From positions 563,366 through 627,365 of the forward strand of contig NZ_KE383931.1 of the NCBI RefSeq assembly GCF_000422845.1: a DNA stretch of 64,000 nucleotides. The letters run 5' to 3'. The position numbers and the translations under genes were made by a program. The notes below the pieces were generated by a model that saw only the letters and a program-made list of their open reading frames with translations, did no database searches and was not told the origin of the DNA. This DNA is from Oceanobacter kriegii DSM 6294 (lineage in GTDB: Bacteria > Pseudomonadota > Gammaproteobacteria > Pseudomonadales > Oceanobacteraceae). Below, piece by piece: positions 9,377 to 17,623 of the stretch (positions are counted from its first letter, which is position 1; every line of letters begins with the position of its first letter).

Positions 9377-9643
9377 AGGGACCCTTTGAATAACTCTGCA
9401 CAGCTCTGCACGAGTCCTGCAGGTCGTAAGAACAAGGCGGCGAATGCAGCGGAATGGCTGGCCCTTTCCAAGTTCGCCAACACCGTTCTGGCGGCCTGCA
9501 GGCCGTGCCCAAAGGGGATGGCAGGGCATTGCTGACTCTGTGTCGCTGATTTTTGACTTGACCCATCAGGCCTGCAAATCAGCTTCGTGACTCAGCGTCG
9601 CCCTGTCATCCAGAGCGGGCACCGAGTTACTCAGAGGGTCCCT
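9377..9643. repeat. dispersed element A: 267-bp MITE-like or structured-RNA element with 20-bp terminal inverted repeats
   Basis: Bounded by inverted repeats 9377-9396 and 9624-9643 that match at 18 of 20 positions. The interior is homologous to element B at 26217-26558: both contain the run from GACTCTGTGTCG through TTTTGACTTGACCC to CAGGCCTGCAA (about 9534-9577 here), and both contain GCGAATGCAGCG or close variants. The ends differ in sequence from those of element B although each pairs internally. It fills most of the 382-base gap between pldA and the zinc-ribbon gene. The rest of that gap (9644-9731) shows nothing recognisable. No protein of known type is encoded. Confidence 0.7.
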
Positions 9644-9731
9644 GAATAGTAAGTGACTGACCGCTATCTTGACAGTCCGGGCCGTAAATTGATTCCTTTG
9701 AATCCCGTGTAATTAACCGCTCGATCAGCCG

Positions 9732-10181
9732 TTACATCATCAAGGCATCGGCTTCCAGATAGGGCGTACGCTGGGCCTGATATTCGTTTTTGCAGTGCGG
9801 ACAAATACGAACGTCTTTCTTCAGAATGCGATTATGCAAATGCATCAGCTTGTGCTCGTGTTCCCAGCAGTAGGAACAATACGGCTGGCCGTATGGACGA
9901 CCTTCGCGGCTTTTGTAGTAACCATCACCACGTCGACGAAGATTGGCCTTGGTGTGCAGAAGCTCCCCCATGGTTTTCAGCTCGACGTCTTTGTCTTGCA
10001 GATAGCCCTGAAGAATGCCCAACTCCATCTTGGCTTCGGAAATCGACCCCGCCAGCTCTGCCAGCATGGCTTTCATGTCCGACTTTTCCAGCACATAGCC
10101 CGCCGACCGAATCCGCAGGCCAACTTCATTGGCCTGATTCAAACTGCGCATGATGTCACTCAAACGACCCTGACCTGCCAT
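9732..10181 (-). CDS. zinc-ribbon protein of unknown function
   Basis: A 149-residue protein with no family name I can assign. Residues 1-80 are predicted helical, possibly coiled-coil. Cys102, Cys105, Cys127 and Cys130 form a CXXC-21-CXXC set that should bind one zinc, with His-rich intervening sequence (WEHEHKLMHLHN). The N-terminal region RLSDIMRSLNQANEVGLRI is basic and amphipathic. It stands alone, about 100 bases downstream of element A. A regulatory or nucleic-acid-binding role is possible but unproven. Confidence 0.7.
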   Translation of the reverse strand: MAGQGRLSDIMRSLNQANEVGLRIRSAGYVLEKSDMKAMLAELAGSISEAKMELGILQGYLQDKDVELKTMGELLHTKANLRRRGDGYYKSREGRPYGQPYCSYCWEHEHKLMHLHNRILKKDVRICPHCKNEYQAQRTPYLEADALMM

Positions 10182-10517
10182 GACTCACCTCTTTTCTGAC
10201 ACTTGTTGCGGTTATTTCGTCAGAATCCCGTCAATTGCAGCCTCTTCTACTGCTGCTTGCCGGGTTCTGAACCACTGTGAGTAGGTAATTGCAGCTTCAA
10301 TGCCAGTTTTCGTAGCCCAAATGCAATATCTGCGGTTTGGGGAAGATCAATGAAAACAAAATCCTTTCGATTCGGTAGTAGATTGCCAGCACTTGTTTTC
10401 TGGCCGGGCCAACGATTGTTGAGTCTGAGAATTGAACCAGAAACGCTACCTGAACAGCCATTGCCCGGTCGGCAGTCGCTGGAAAGGCCACAACAACTGA
10501 TAATAAAGGACCAGAGA
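10182..10517. other. 336-base gap between divergent genes
   Basis: Divergent intergenic region between the zinc-ribbon gene and the Gate-domain protein. An open frame continues upstream of 10518 to 10350 but reads as low-quality protein and lacks a ribosome site, so it is treated as leader. No hairpin, riboswitch or repeat was recognised. Confidence 0.5.
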
Positions 10518-11888
10518 ATGCCGAATGAAGTGACTCACATGGGCGATGCCAAGCCGGCCTCCAAAGGCGGAATTTGGCTATTCATCATCCCCTCTCTTAT
10601 TGGCCTGCTGCTGTTTATGACGCCAGTGCCCTACGACGGCGGTGTGACCATTCCCATTGCCATTCTGGCAGCCGAATTCAAGGGACTGCTTGGTCACTCC
10701 GCCCCTACTGTTGTCACCACCCTGATATGCCTTGCGGCGGCGCTGTCGGTGATCACAACCTTTACCAAACCGCTGCACAACAAGCCTTTTTTCAGCACCC
10801 TGTTTTTGACCAGCTTGCCTTGGCTGGTGTTGCGCGTGCTCGGAGCGGCGTTTGCCATCATGGCTCTTAACAGCACAGGTATCGACATGATCTGGCACGA
10901 ATACACCGGCGGACTGGTGTTGAACGAGCTGATGCCAACCTTGCTGTCGGTGTTCCTGTTTGCCGGTTTGCTGCTGCCATTGCTGCTGGATTTTGGCTTG
11001 CTGGAGCTGGTTGGCAGCTTTATGAGCAAAGTGATGCGACCACTGTTTAACCTGCCGGGCCGTTCGTCCATCGACTGCGTGACCTCCTGGCTGGGCGACG
11101 GGACCGTAGGCATCATGCTGACCAACCAGCAGTACGAACAGAACATGTACACCAAGCGCGAAGCCGCCGTGATTGCGACCACCTTTTCAGCAGTGTCGAT
11201 TAGTTTTGCGCTGGTCGTGGTGTCGCAAGTGAAGCTCGAACACCTGTTTATTCCGTTCTATTTTGCCGTGTCGCTGGCCGGTTTTGTTGCTGCCCTGATC
11301 ATTCCGCGGCTGCCACCCCTGAGCCGAAAATCGAACGAATACCTGAACGGCGAACAAGCCGCTCCCTGCGAACTGGCCAGCAAATCCTTCGGCGAATTGC
11401 TACGTATTGGTGTGAACAGCGCCATCGAACGGGCGCAAGGTAGCCGAGGTGCCAAAGCCGTGTTGGTGGACGGCGCCCGCAACGCGGCGGAAATGGTGTT
11501 CTGTGTGTTACCTGTGGTGATGGCCATTGGCACCCTGGCACTGGTCGTCGCTGAAAACACCAGTATCTTCAGTGTGCTGGGCATGCCGTTTGTGCCACTA
11601 CTGGAGCTGTTGCATATCCCGGAAGCTGTAGCCGCATCTGAAACCCTGGTGGTTGGCTTTGCGGATATGTTCATTCCGTCGATCATGGCAGCATCGATTG
11701 AAAGCGAAATGACCCGCTTTGTGATCGCCGCGGTGTCGATCACCCAGTTGATTTACCTGTCGGAAGTTGGCGCTTTGATTCTGGGCAGTCGTCTGCCAAT
11801 CAATCTGCTGGAGATGTTCATCATCTTTATCCTGCGGACGCTGATCACTCTGCCAGTGATTGCTGCGGTAGCTCACCTGATTTTCTGA
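10518..11888 (+). CDS. YjiH-like nucleoside-recognition (Gate) domain membrane protein
   Basis: A 456-residue multi-pass inner-membrane protein. The start at 10518 is chosen because AAGGA lies seven bases upstream and the N-terminus then begins with a short soluble tail before the first helix. Two Gate-type repeats are visible (about 135-230, LLLPLLLDFGLLELVGSFM, and about 330-450, VVGFADMFIPSIMAASIES), as in the YjiH/SpmAB family with a nucleoside-transporter-like fold. The transported substrate is not established for the family. It is monocistronic with a good terminator behind it. Confidence 0.82.
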   Translation: MPNEVTHMGDAKPASKGGIWLFIIPSLIGLLLFMTPVPYDGGVTIPIAILAAEFKGLLGHSAPTVVTTLICLAAALSVITTFTKPLHNKPFFSTLFLTSLPWLVLRVLGAAFAIMALNSTGIDMIWHEYTGGLVLNELMPTLLSVFLFAGLLLPLLLDFGLLELVGSFMSKVMRPLFNLPGRSSIDCVTSWLGDGTVGIMLTNQQYEQNMYTKREAAVIATTFSAVSISFALVVVSQVKLEHLFIPFYFAVSLAGFVAALIIPRLPPLSRKSNEYLNGEQAAPCELASKSFGELLRIGVNSAIERAQGSRGAKAVLVDGARNAAEMVFCVLPVVMAIGTLALVVAENTSIFSVLGMPFVPLLELLHIPEAVAASETLVVGFADMFIPSIMAASIESEMTRFVIAAVSITQLIYLSEVGALILGSRLPINLLEMFIIFILRTLITLPVIAAVAHLIF

Positions 11889-11932
11889 TCCTGTTGAGCC
11901 CGTAGCCAGAAACAGCAACAGCAATAAAAACA

Positions 11933-11969
11933 AAAAGCACCGGACGGATGTTAGCCCGCCGGTGCTTTT
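11933..11969 (+). terminator. intrinsic terminator of the YjiH-like gene
   Basis: Stem AAAAGCACCGG...CCGGTGCTTTT with a GC-rich centre and flanking A and T runs, 45 bases after the stop codon. It could also serve the convergent EamA gene. Confidence 0.75.
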
Positions 11970-11989
11970 GATTGGAAACTGCCAGAGTT

Positions 11990-12037
11990 CCTGGTTTAAA
12001 GAGCCCCTGGTTTAAAGAGCCCCTGGTTTAAAGCGTC
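11990..12037. repeat. three tandem copies of a 16-bp unit
   Basis: The unit CCTGGTTTAAAGAGCC occurs at 11990-12005 and 12006-12021 and, with changes at the last bases, at 12022-12037. Each copy contains the palindrome TTTAAA. The array lies directly downstream of the EamA gene stop (minus strand), between two convergent genes. Confidence 0.85.
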
Positions 12038-12040
12038 CCG

Positions 12041-12913
12041 TCAGCAAACGGCCTTATCGGCCGATGGCTGTGCTGGTGATTGTTTAGGCTTCACCTGAGC
12101 CACCAACACGCAACTCAACACAATCCCCACCGCCAATAACTGCATCAAGGTGAGGGTTTCGCCCATCAGCACGACCCCACAGCCCACGGCAATCAGCGGG
12201 TTCAGCAAACCAAGGAAGCTGAGTTTATCGGTCGGAATGTGCTGCATGGCCAAAAACCAGCAATAGAAGCCCACGCCCATTCCAAGCGGAGCAATCCAGA
12301 TAAAGGCCATCAGTGCCGCCGCATCAAACTCGGGTAACGCCCGTCCAGTACTCAATACCGCTGCTACCAATATCAGACCGCACAACAACAGTTGTCCGGC
12401 GGCCATCTGCAACGGTGGCACTCCGCGGGAATATCGAGGTGTCAGCACCATGCCCAATGCCATGCAAAACCCAGCCGCCAGAGCAAAGCCCACCCCGACC
12501 GGATTCAAGGGTTCACTGGCGCGCCACACCAACAAGGCAACACCGGCACTGCCACCAATGGAAGCCAGCAAGCTGGCGGTTTGTGGTCGGCTACCACTCA
12601 CCCAACGCATCAGCAGAATTTGCAGCGGCACCGTCGACACCAGGGTTGCAGCAACGCCACCCGGCAAACGACTGATGGCCTGAAACAGCAGCACGGTAAA
12701 AATGCCAATGTTCAAACCGCCCAGCAGTAACATGCGATGCCAGTGCTGTCGGATCACCGTCAAAGGCAAAAATGGCAACATCAACAAGCCAGGCACCAGT
12801 ACCCGTAATGCCGCAATCCACAATGGATCAATGTCGGCCATCCAGTGCTGGGTTACCGCGTACGTTGTGCCCCACAACAACGGCGCCAGTACGCCAATCA
12901 GCCAGTATTTCAT
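12041..12913 (-). CDS. EamA/DMT-family inner-membrane transporter
   Basis: A 290-residue drug/metabolite transporter with ten predicted helices in two EamA repeats (about 1-135 and 145-285). The N-terminus MKYWLIGVLAPLLWGTTYAV is typical of YedA/RhaT-like exporters. The start at 12913 is preferred because GAGG lies nine bases upstream; an ATG two codons earlier is also possible, and the longer frame to 13015 runs through operator-like DNA. It is divergent from a MarR gene, which suggests control by that protein. The substrate is unknown. Confidence 0.85.
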   Translation of the reverse strand: MKYWLIGVLAPLLWGTTYAVTQHWMADIDPLWIAALRVLVPGLLMLPFLPLTVIRQHWHRMLLLGGLNIGIFTVLLFQAISRLPGGVAATLVSTVPLQILLMRWVSGSRPQTASLLASIGGSAGVALLVWRASEPLNPVGVGFALAAGFCMALGMVLTPRYSRGVPPLQMAAGQLLLCGLILVAAVLSTGRALPEFDAAALMAFIWIAPLGMGVGFYCWFLAMQHIPTDKLSFLGLLNPLIAVGCGVVLMGETLTLMQLLAVGIVLSCVLVAQVKPKQSPAQPSADKAVC

Positions 12914-12930
12914 GCCCATAAACCTCGCAT

Positions 12931-13104
12931 TATCTTCAGATAAAGACAGTTGACCTTGTGCCGGTAGCAACACCGACAGCCGTTGTTCGCCGACATCAGA
13001 GCCGGGTTTCCCCATCGCCTGTCAAAGACGGCATTCTGTTAGCATTTTATCTTCAAGTAAAGACACTTTATCTTAACACCAAGATAAATTAACTTAATAT
13101 TAAG
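12931..13104. promoter_or_regulatory. cluster of AT-rich palindromes in the eamA/marR divergent region
   Basis: Three perfect palindromes lie between the two start codons: 12931-12942 TATCTTCAGATA, 13068-13087 TTATCTT-6 bp-AAGATAA and 13093-13104 CTTAATATTAAG. Further TATCTT half-sites occur near 13048. MarR-family dimers bind such AT-rich inverted repeats, so these are likely operators for the adjacent regulator. The assignment is inferred from symmetry and position. Confidence 0.5.
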
Positions 13105-13183
13105 ATTGTTAACATGGAATACTTACAACGCCACGGTTAACATTCGGTCATTTATTCAATACCTGCGGAGTGGGCTCCACATC

Positions 13184-13705
13184 ATGTCTGATCAAGACCA
13201 CGTAGACTTCATCATTGAGCAGTGGGCGAACGAAAAGCCCGGCATGAACACAGATTCCATGGCCCTGATTGGCCGGATCTACCGCCTCTACAACCATTTG
13301 GCGGCGGAAGTCGAAGCGTGCCACAAACAGCATGGTCTGAACTTCGGCGAATTCGATGTGCTGGCGACGCTGTTACGCAGCGGAGAGCCATGGACACTGA
13401 CGCCAACCGAGTTATTTCAAAGCGCGATGCTGTCTTCCGGTGCCATGACCAACCGCCTGAACCGGCTGGAAAAAGCCGGTTTGATCAGTCGAAAACCATC
13501 CGAATCCGACAAGCGCTCCATGCTGGTGGTACTGACGTTTGCCGGTCGTGCGGTTGCTCATCGGGCTGTTGAATCCCACATGGACAACCTTAATCGGCTG
13601 ACGCAATCGCTTGGAAATGAAGAGCGAGACGCGCTGGGCGGACTGCTGAAACACTGGCTGACGCAGTTTGAAGGCCAACCGATGGGTAAAAAATCGAACA
13701 ACTGA
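13184..13705 (+). CDS. MarR family transcriptional regulator
   Basis: A 173-residue winged-helix regulator. The DNA-binding core lies at about 65-125 (LTPTELFQSAMLSSGAMTNRL, then the wing GLISRKPSESDKRSMLVVLT), with the conserved DxR(R/S) of MarR proteins. Long N- and C-terminal helices form the dimer interface. The ATG at 13184 gives the usual length; the frame extends to 13106 without a convincing ribosome site. It is divergent from the EamA transporter, so it probably represses both genes and responds to a phenolic or similar ligand. Confidence 0.88.
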   Translation: MSDQDHVDFIIEQWANEKPGMNTDSMALIGRIYRLYNHLAAEVEACHKQHGLNFGEFDVLATLLRSGEPWTLTPTELFQSAMLSSGAMTNRLNRLEKAGLISRKPSESDKRSMLVVLTFAGRAVAHRAVESHMDNLNRLTQSLGNEERDALGGLLKHWLTQFEGQPMGKKSNN

Positions 13706-13841
13706 TCAGGATATAGCTTTACATAAAGATACATTGAGCAATCGTTCAGAAAGATCCGTTGTGATGACAGCTATCGCATTCGCCACCCAGCCGTTGACCC
13801 TGGAGTGATCGTCAGTTTGTACAGAAAAACAGCAGAGAGGA

Positions 13842-13875
13842 ATGATGGCTTCTGAAAGATTTCAGAAGCCATCAT
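13842..13875. repeat. 34-bp near-perfect palindrome (16-bp arms, 2-base loop)
   Basis: ATGATGGCTTCTGAAA / TTTCAGAAGCCATCAT with a central GA, located between the MarR gene and the fpr stop. A second, smaller palindrome (TATCTTTATAGAAAGATA) follows within 25 bases. The two genes are convergent, so this may be a cruciform or a terminator, but no T run follows it. Confidence 0.7.
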
Positions 13876-13911
13876 GGAAGTATCTTTATAGAAAGATAAT
13901 TTTAGCAGGGC

Positions 13912-14685
13912 TTACTTCTCAACGAAGGCACGCTCAATCACGTAGTGACCAGCGTTGCCCTGACGCGCTTCCTGGAAGCCCAAACCATCCAGAATATCGG
14001 TCAGGTCTTTCAGCATGGCCGGGCTACCGCACAGCATAAAGCGATCGTTTTCCAGATCCGGTTTTGGCAAACCAATGTCCTCAAACAATTTGCCAGAAGT
14101 GATCAAATCGGTCAGACGGCCTTCGTTACGGAACGGCTCGCGGGTCACTGTTGGGTAGTAAATCAACTTGTCACGTACCACATCGCCAAAGTACTCGTTG
14201 TTGGGCAACTCGTTTTCAATGCGATCCTGATACGCCAGCTCGCTGACGTAACGCACACCGTGGGTCAGAATGACCTTGTCGAACTGCTCGTAAATCTCGT
14301 AGTCCTTGATAATGCTCATAAACGGCGCCAGCCCGGTGCCAGTGCTCAGCAAATACAGGTTTTTACCCGGCAGCAGGTTATCGGAAATCAATGTGCCCAC
14401 TGGCTTGGTGCCCACCAGAATTTCGTCGCCCACCGCGAGTTTCTGCAAATGTTTGGTCAGCGGGCCGTCCTGTACCTTGATGGAAAAGAACTCCATCTCT
14501 TCTTCGTAGTTGGCACTGGCAATGCTGTAGGCGCGCAGCAGTGGTTTGTTTTCAATTTCCAGCCCGATCATGGTGAAGTGACCGTTTTTGAAGCGCAGGC
14601 CCTGATTTCGGGTGGTGGTGAAACTGAACAATGTATCGTTCCAGTGGTGAACGCTGGTCACGGTTTCCTTGATCAACTTGCTCAT
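13912..14685 (-). CDS. fpr: ferredoxin/flavodoxin-NADP+ reductase
   Basis: A 257-residue FAD enzyme that passes electrons between NADPH and ferredoxin or flavodoxin in the cytoplasm. The FAD motif RAYSIASANYE at about 50-60 and the NADP-binding run STGTGLAPFMSII at about 114-126 are intact. The C-terminus ends YVIERAFVEK, as in bacterial subclass-I FNRs. It is divergent from a LysR gene, the arrangement of fprA and finR in Pseudomonas, where FinR activates fprA under superoxide stress. Confidence 0.93.
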   Translation of the reverse strand: MSKLIKETVTSVHHWNDTLFSFTTTRNQGLRFKNGHFTMIGLEIENKPLLRAYSIASANYEEEMEFFSIKVQDGPLTKHLQKLAVGDEILVGTKPVGTLISDNLLPGKNLYLLSTGTGLAPFMSIIKDYEIYEQFDKVILTHGVRYVSELAYQDRIENELPNNEYFGDVVRDKLIYYPTVTREPFRNEGRLTDLITSGKLFEDIGLPKPDLENDRFMLCGSPAMLKDLTDILDGLGFQEARQGNAGHYVIERAFVEK

Positions 14686-14897
14686 TCTCTATCTCCAGGC
14701 TAATCGCGATCTTGTTCGTCGCTGAATAATTGGGTTATCCGCTGGAGCTGGCCATTCTCATCGGCGGTTGCTTGATGGTTTTACTGTACGCCCGCGCTTT
14801 TTTTCGATAAAACGGGTTGTATAAATATTAATAATCGGATTTTCCGAAAATAGACGTTCACCTGTGGGCAAACGTCAGCAACCACGAGCACCCATTG

Positions 14898-15776
14898 ATG
14901 AGATACACACTGCGCCAACTGGAAGTGTTTATTGCGATTGCCCAAAGCGGCAATCTGACCCGCGCCGCCGACCATCTGGCGATGTCGCAGAGTGCTGCGT
15001 CATCGGCCCTGAAAGACCTTGAAAACCAGTTCGACGTGCAACTGTTCGACCGTATTGGCAAGCGCCTGCAACTGAACGAACAAGGCCGCCTGCTGTTGCC
15101 AGAGGCCATGTCACTGATGGAACAGGCCACCGCCCTGCAAAACAACCTGATGCAGCACAACGGCACCGGCAAACTTCGTGTGGGGGCCACCCTGACCATT
15201 GGCAACTACATGGCGGTAGGCATGGTGGCTGACTACCTGAAGCAGCACCCCGGTGCTGAAATCGCCCTGACGGTGGATAACACCGAACACATCGTCAGCA
15301 AGGTGCTGAACTTCGAGTTGGATGTGGCCATGATTGAAGGTGAAATCAATCACCCCGACCTCGACATCCAGCCCTGGCAAGACGACGAACTGGTGGTGTT
15401 CTGCCACCCGGATCATCCATTGGCCAAACTCGACAGCGCCGATGATCAGGCGCTGGCACAAGCCCAGTGGATTTTGCGCGAAGAAGGCTCCGGCACGAGA
15501 CAAGCGTTTGATCGGGGCATGCACGGTTTGTTGCCGCAACTGACTGTTGCAATTGAGCTGGAACACACCGAAGCCATCAAGCGCGCGGTGCAGGCTGACC
15601 TCGGCATTGGCTGCCTGTCACGCATTACTCTTGAAGACGCTTTTGGACGTGGTGACCTCTGCGAAGTAAACACCCCTCACCGGGATTTTGGCCGCCAGCT
15701 ATACATTGTGCTGCACAAGCAGAAGTTCAAAACTGCCGGTCTGGAAGCCTGGCTGAAGCTGTGTGAAAACGTCTGA
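14898..15776 (+). CDS. LysR family regulator, FinR-like
   Basis: A 292-residue LysR-type activator. Residues 1-60 carry the winged helix-turn-helix (LTRAADHLAMSQSAASSALK). A periplasmic-binding-protein-like effector domain covers about 90-290. The start is the ATG at 14898. It is divergent from fpr, as finR is in Pseudomonas, so it probably activates fpr in response to oxidative stress. The identification rests on this arrangement; the sequence alone only establishes LysR. Confidence 0.82.
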   Translation: MRYTLRQLEVFIAIAQSGNLTRAADHLAMSQSAASSALKDLENQFDVQLFDRIGKRLQLNEQGRLLLPEAMSLMEQATALQNNLMQHNGTGKLRVGATLTIGNYMAVGMVADYLKQHPGAEIALTVDNTEHIVSKVLNFELDVAMIEGEINHPDLDIQPWQDDELVVFCHPDHPLAKLDSADDQALAQAQWILREEGSGTRQAFDRGMHGLLPQLTVAIELEHTEAIKRAVQADLGIGCLSRITLEDAFGRGDLCEVNTPHRDFGRQLYIVLHKQKFKTAGLEAWLKLCENV

Positions 15777-15788
15777 TAAACAGTACCT

Positions 15789-15815
15789 GAACCCTATCTC
15801 AGTGGGATAGGGTTC
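15789..15815. terminator. hairpin between convergent lysR and PACE genes
   Basis: A perfect 10-bp stem GAACCCTATC / GATAGGGTTC with a 7-base loop. It overlaps the last codons of the PACE gene and follows the LysR stop by 12 bases. No strong T run follows, so termination is plausible rather than certain. Confidence 0.5.
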
Positions 15816-16242
15816 GGCTCATCAACTGGTGCCAACAGCGATCAAAGCACCAGTTGAACACCATGGTGTAGGGCAAAATAATCACAAAGAATGCGATATC
15901 CAGCAGCAAGGCTTGCCACCAACTGATGGCCAACCACCAGGCCACCAGCGGCACACAAATACCGATCAGCGCCAGCTCGAACACCAGCCCATGCAGCAGC
16001 CGATGACGCCAGCGCCAGTCGATCCGCCGTACTTGAACATAACGATCCACCAGCAGGTTGTAAGCCAGATTCCAGCTCATGGCGATGGCAGACAGCACCA
16101 GCGCCAGTGAGCCAACACTCAGCAGCGGCTTATCGAGTGCCAGCGCCGCAATCGGGGTCAGCAGCAAGATAGCAAACAGCTCGAACAGCAAGGCATGAAC
16201 AATGCGCTCGGCGGTTTTCGCAGCAGCGGTCGTCATGGTCAA
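15799..16242 (-). CDS. PACE-family (AceI-like) efflux protein
   Basis: A 147-residue, four-helix inner-membrane protein made of two bacterial-transmembrane-pair repeats. The first repeat contains RIVHALLFELFAILLLTP, with the membrane-embedded Glu that is essential in AceI. The second contains HGLVFELALIGICVPL in the matching position. PACE proteins export biguanides such as chlorhexidine and, as natural substrates, short diamines. The gene is divergent from a LysR regulator, as aceI is from aceR, which supports the assignment. Confidence 0.87.
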   Translation of the reverse strand: MTMTTAAAKTAERIVHALLFELFAILLLTPIAALALDKPLLSVGSLALVLSAIAMSWNLAYNLLVDRYVQVRRIDWRWRHRLLHGLVFELALIGICVPLVAWWLAISWWQALLLDIAFFVIILPYTMVFNWCFDRCWHQLMSRTLSH

Positions 16243-16352
16243 TTCCCCCCTCAGAAGTCATGGGTAAAAGTGATGGGATCAGGTGATAGCATTGCCATGC
16301 TCTTTCATTTTTACGATAGTTGGAAAATAGCTTCTATCGGTTTTATTAATAG

Positions 16353-17207
16353 ATGAAATACTCTCCCGAAGCGCTCACCGCCTTTGCACTGGCGGCAGAG
16401 CTGGGCTCGTTTTCCGCTGCCGCCCGTAAACTGCGCAAGAGCCAGTCCACCATCAGCGTTGCCATTGCCAATCTCGAAGCCGACATTGGTTGCCCCCTGT
16501 TCGACCGCGACGGTCGCCAGCCACGTATCAACGCCGCTGGCCGTCAGGTGCTGGGTGTTGTGAATACCATTCTGAATGCCAACCAACAGCTGAACGCCCT
16601 CAGCGTGCGCCTGGTTGATAACGTCGAATCACTGGTTTCTATGGTGGCCAGCGACCTGTTTCTGCCGCTACTGAACCGTGAACTGCTGAGCCGCTTTGCC
16701 GAACGCTTTCCCGACACCGAATTTCGATGCGGGCCGTCCGAGCACGGCGATGTGATTGTGATGATTCAGGAAGATTTCGCCCAGCTGGGGCTTACTGCAA
16801 GCCAGCCCCACTACCCCGCCGACATAGCCCACCAGCGGCTGTCGTCCCAGGCGGCATTCAATCTTTACGTCAGCCACAACCACCCGCTGGCGGCCCTGCC
16901 GAGTTGCAGCAATCTGGAACTGAGCGCCGAACGCCAGCTGCGTTTGAAAACCTATGCGCCCGAGCCCGATACCAGCACCGGCAACGTTTGGTCAGTGCCG
17001 GATTACCTGACCCTGCTGGAATTCACCCGCATGGGATTGGGTTGGGCTGAACTGCCGGATTCTCTGGTTGAACGCTTTGGTCAGGAGCTGACCCGTTTGA
17101 ACGTACGCGGCTATCCGCGCACCGTGGCACTGGACGTGATCTGGAGCAGAAACAACGCGCCGGGCGTGGCTGGCCAATGGCTGGTGGATCAGATTACCCG
17201 CAACTGA
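16353..17207 (+). CDS. LysR family regulator, probably of the PACE gene
   Basis: A 284-residue LysR-type protein with an N-terminal helix-turn-helix (residues about 15-40, LGSFSAAARKLRKSQSTIS) and an effector domain from about 90. It is divergent from the PACE efflux gene with 110 bases between them, the AceR/AceI arrangement. It probably activates the pump in response to its substrates. The C-terminal domain is divergent and does not itself identify a ligand. Confidence 0.85.
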   Translation: MKYSPEALTAFALAAELGSFSAAARKLRKSQSTISVAIANLEADIGCPLFDRDGRQPRINAAGRQVLGVVNTILNANQQLNALSVRLVDNVESLVSMVASDLFLPLLNRELLSRFAERFPDTEFRCGPSEHGDVIVMIQEDFAQLGLTASQPHYPADIAHQRLSSQAAFNLYVSHNHPLAALPSCSNLELSAERQLRLKTYAPEPDTSTGNVWSVPDYLTLLEFTRMGLGWAELPDSLVERFGQELTRLNVRGYPRTVALDVIWSRNNAPGVAGQWLVDQITRN

Positions 17208-17623
17208 AATGAGCAAGGATCGACGGAGAATGGCCGTCCAGCTCTACTAACTGCCCCCATTCTGAAATCAAACCTGCAACGAGCCTGGCCACCCGACACC
17301 CGACACCCGACACCCGACACCCGACACCCGACACCCGACACTGTGTGGCTCATTTGGTCCTTTCTGAAGTGTTCATTCGTACCACTACGACAAAGGTCTG
17401 AAGTACCGCCTACATCTCATCCCAACACTGTGATTTCACAGCATTTTTCTTTTCTCCACCAAGAAAAAACTAACAAAATGAGACCTTGAGTATCAATTTA
17501 ATTGATTTTGTTGTTTGACAATCCAAACCCGCTGACGCAAATATAAAAACGCTTATCGAGACCTCAGATCTCAAAATAAAAACAAAACGCACAAAAACGT
17601 GCGCATCCCCATGAGGTAATGTC
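17208..17623. other. 416-base gap upstream of the TRAP operon
   Basis: It holds a 7-bp tandem repeat (see 17291-17341) and then an AT-rich stretch at about 17440-17580 that must contain the promoter of the TRAP operon. A TTGACA-like hexamer near 17515 lacks a well-spaced -10, so no promoter is called. No gene is seen. Confidence 0.5.
17291..17341. repeat. seven tandem copies of ACCCGAC
   Basis: Seven perfect 7-bp copies plus two extra bases, without spacers. This is a simple variable-number repeat, prone to slippage, in the LysR-dctP gap. Confidence 0.95.

Noticed and set aside
9350-9529. N-terminal extension of pldA by 60 codons
   Set aside because: The extension lies in element A and would hide the signal peptide that starts at 9349.
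17291-17341. CRISPR-like repetition
   Set aside because: The 7-bp copies are directly adjacent with no spacers, so it is a simple tandem repeat.
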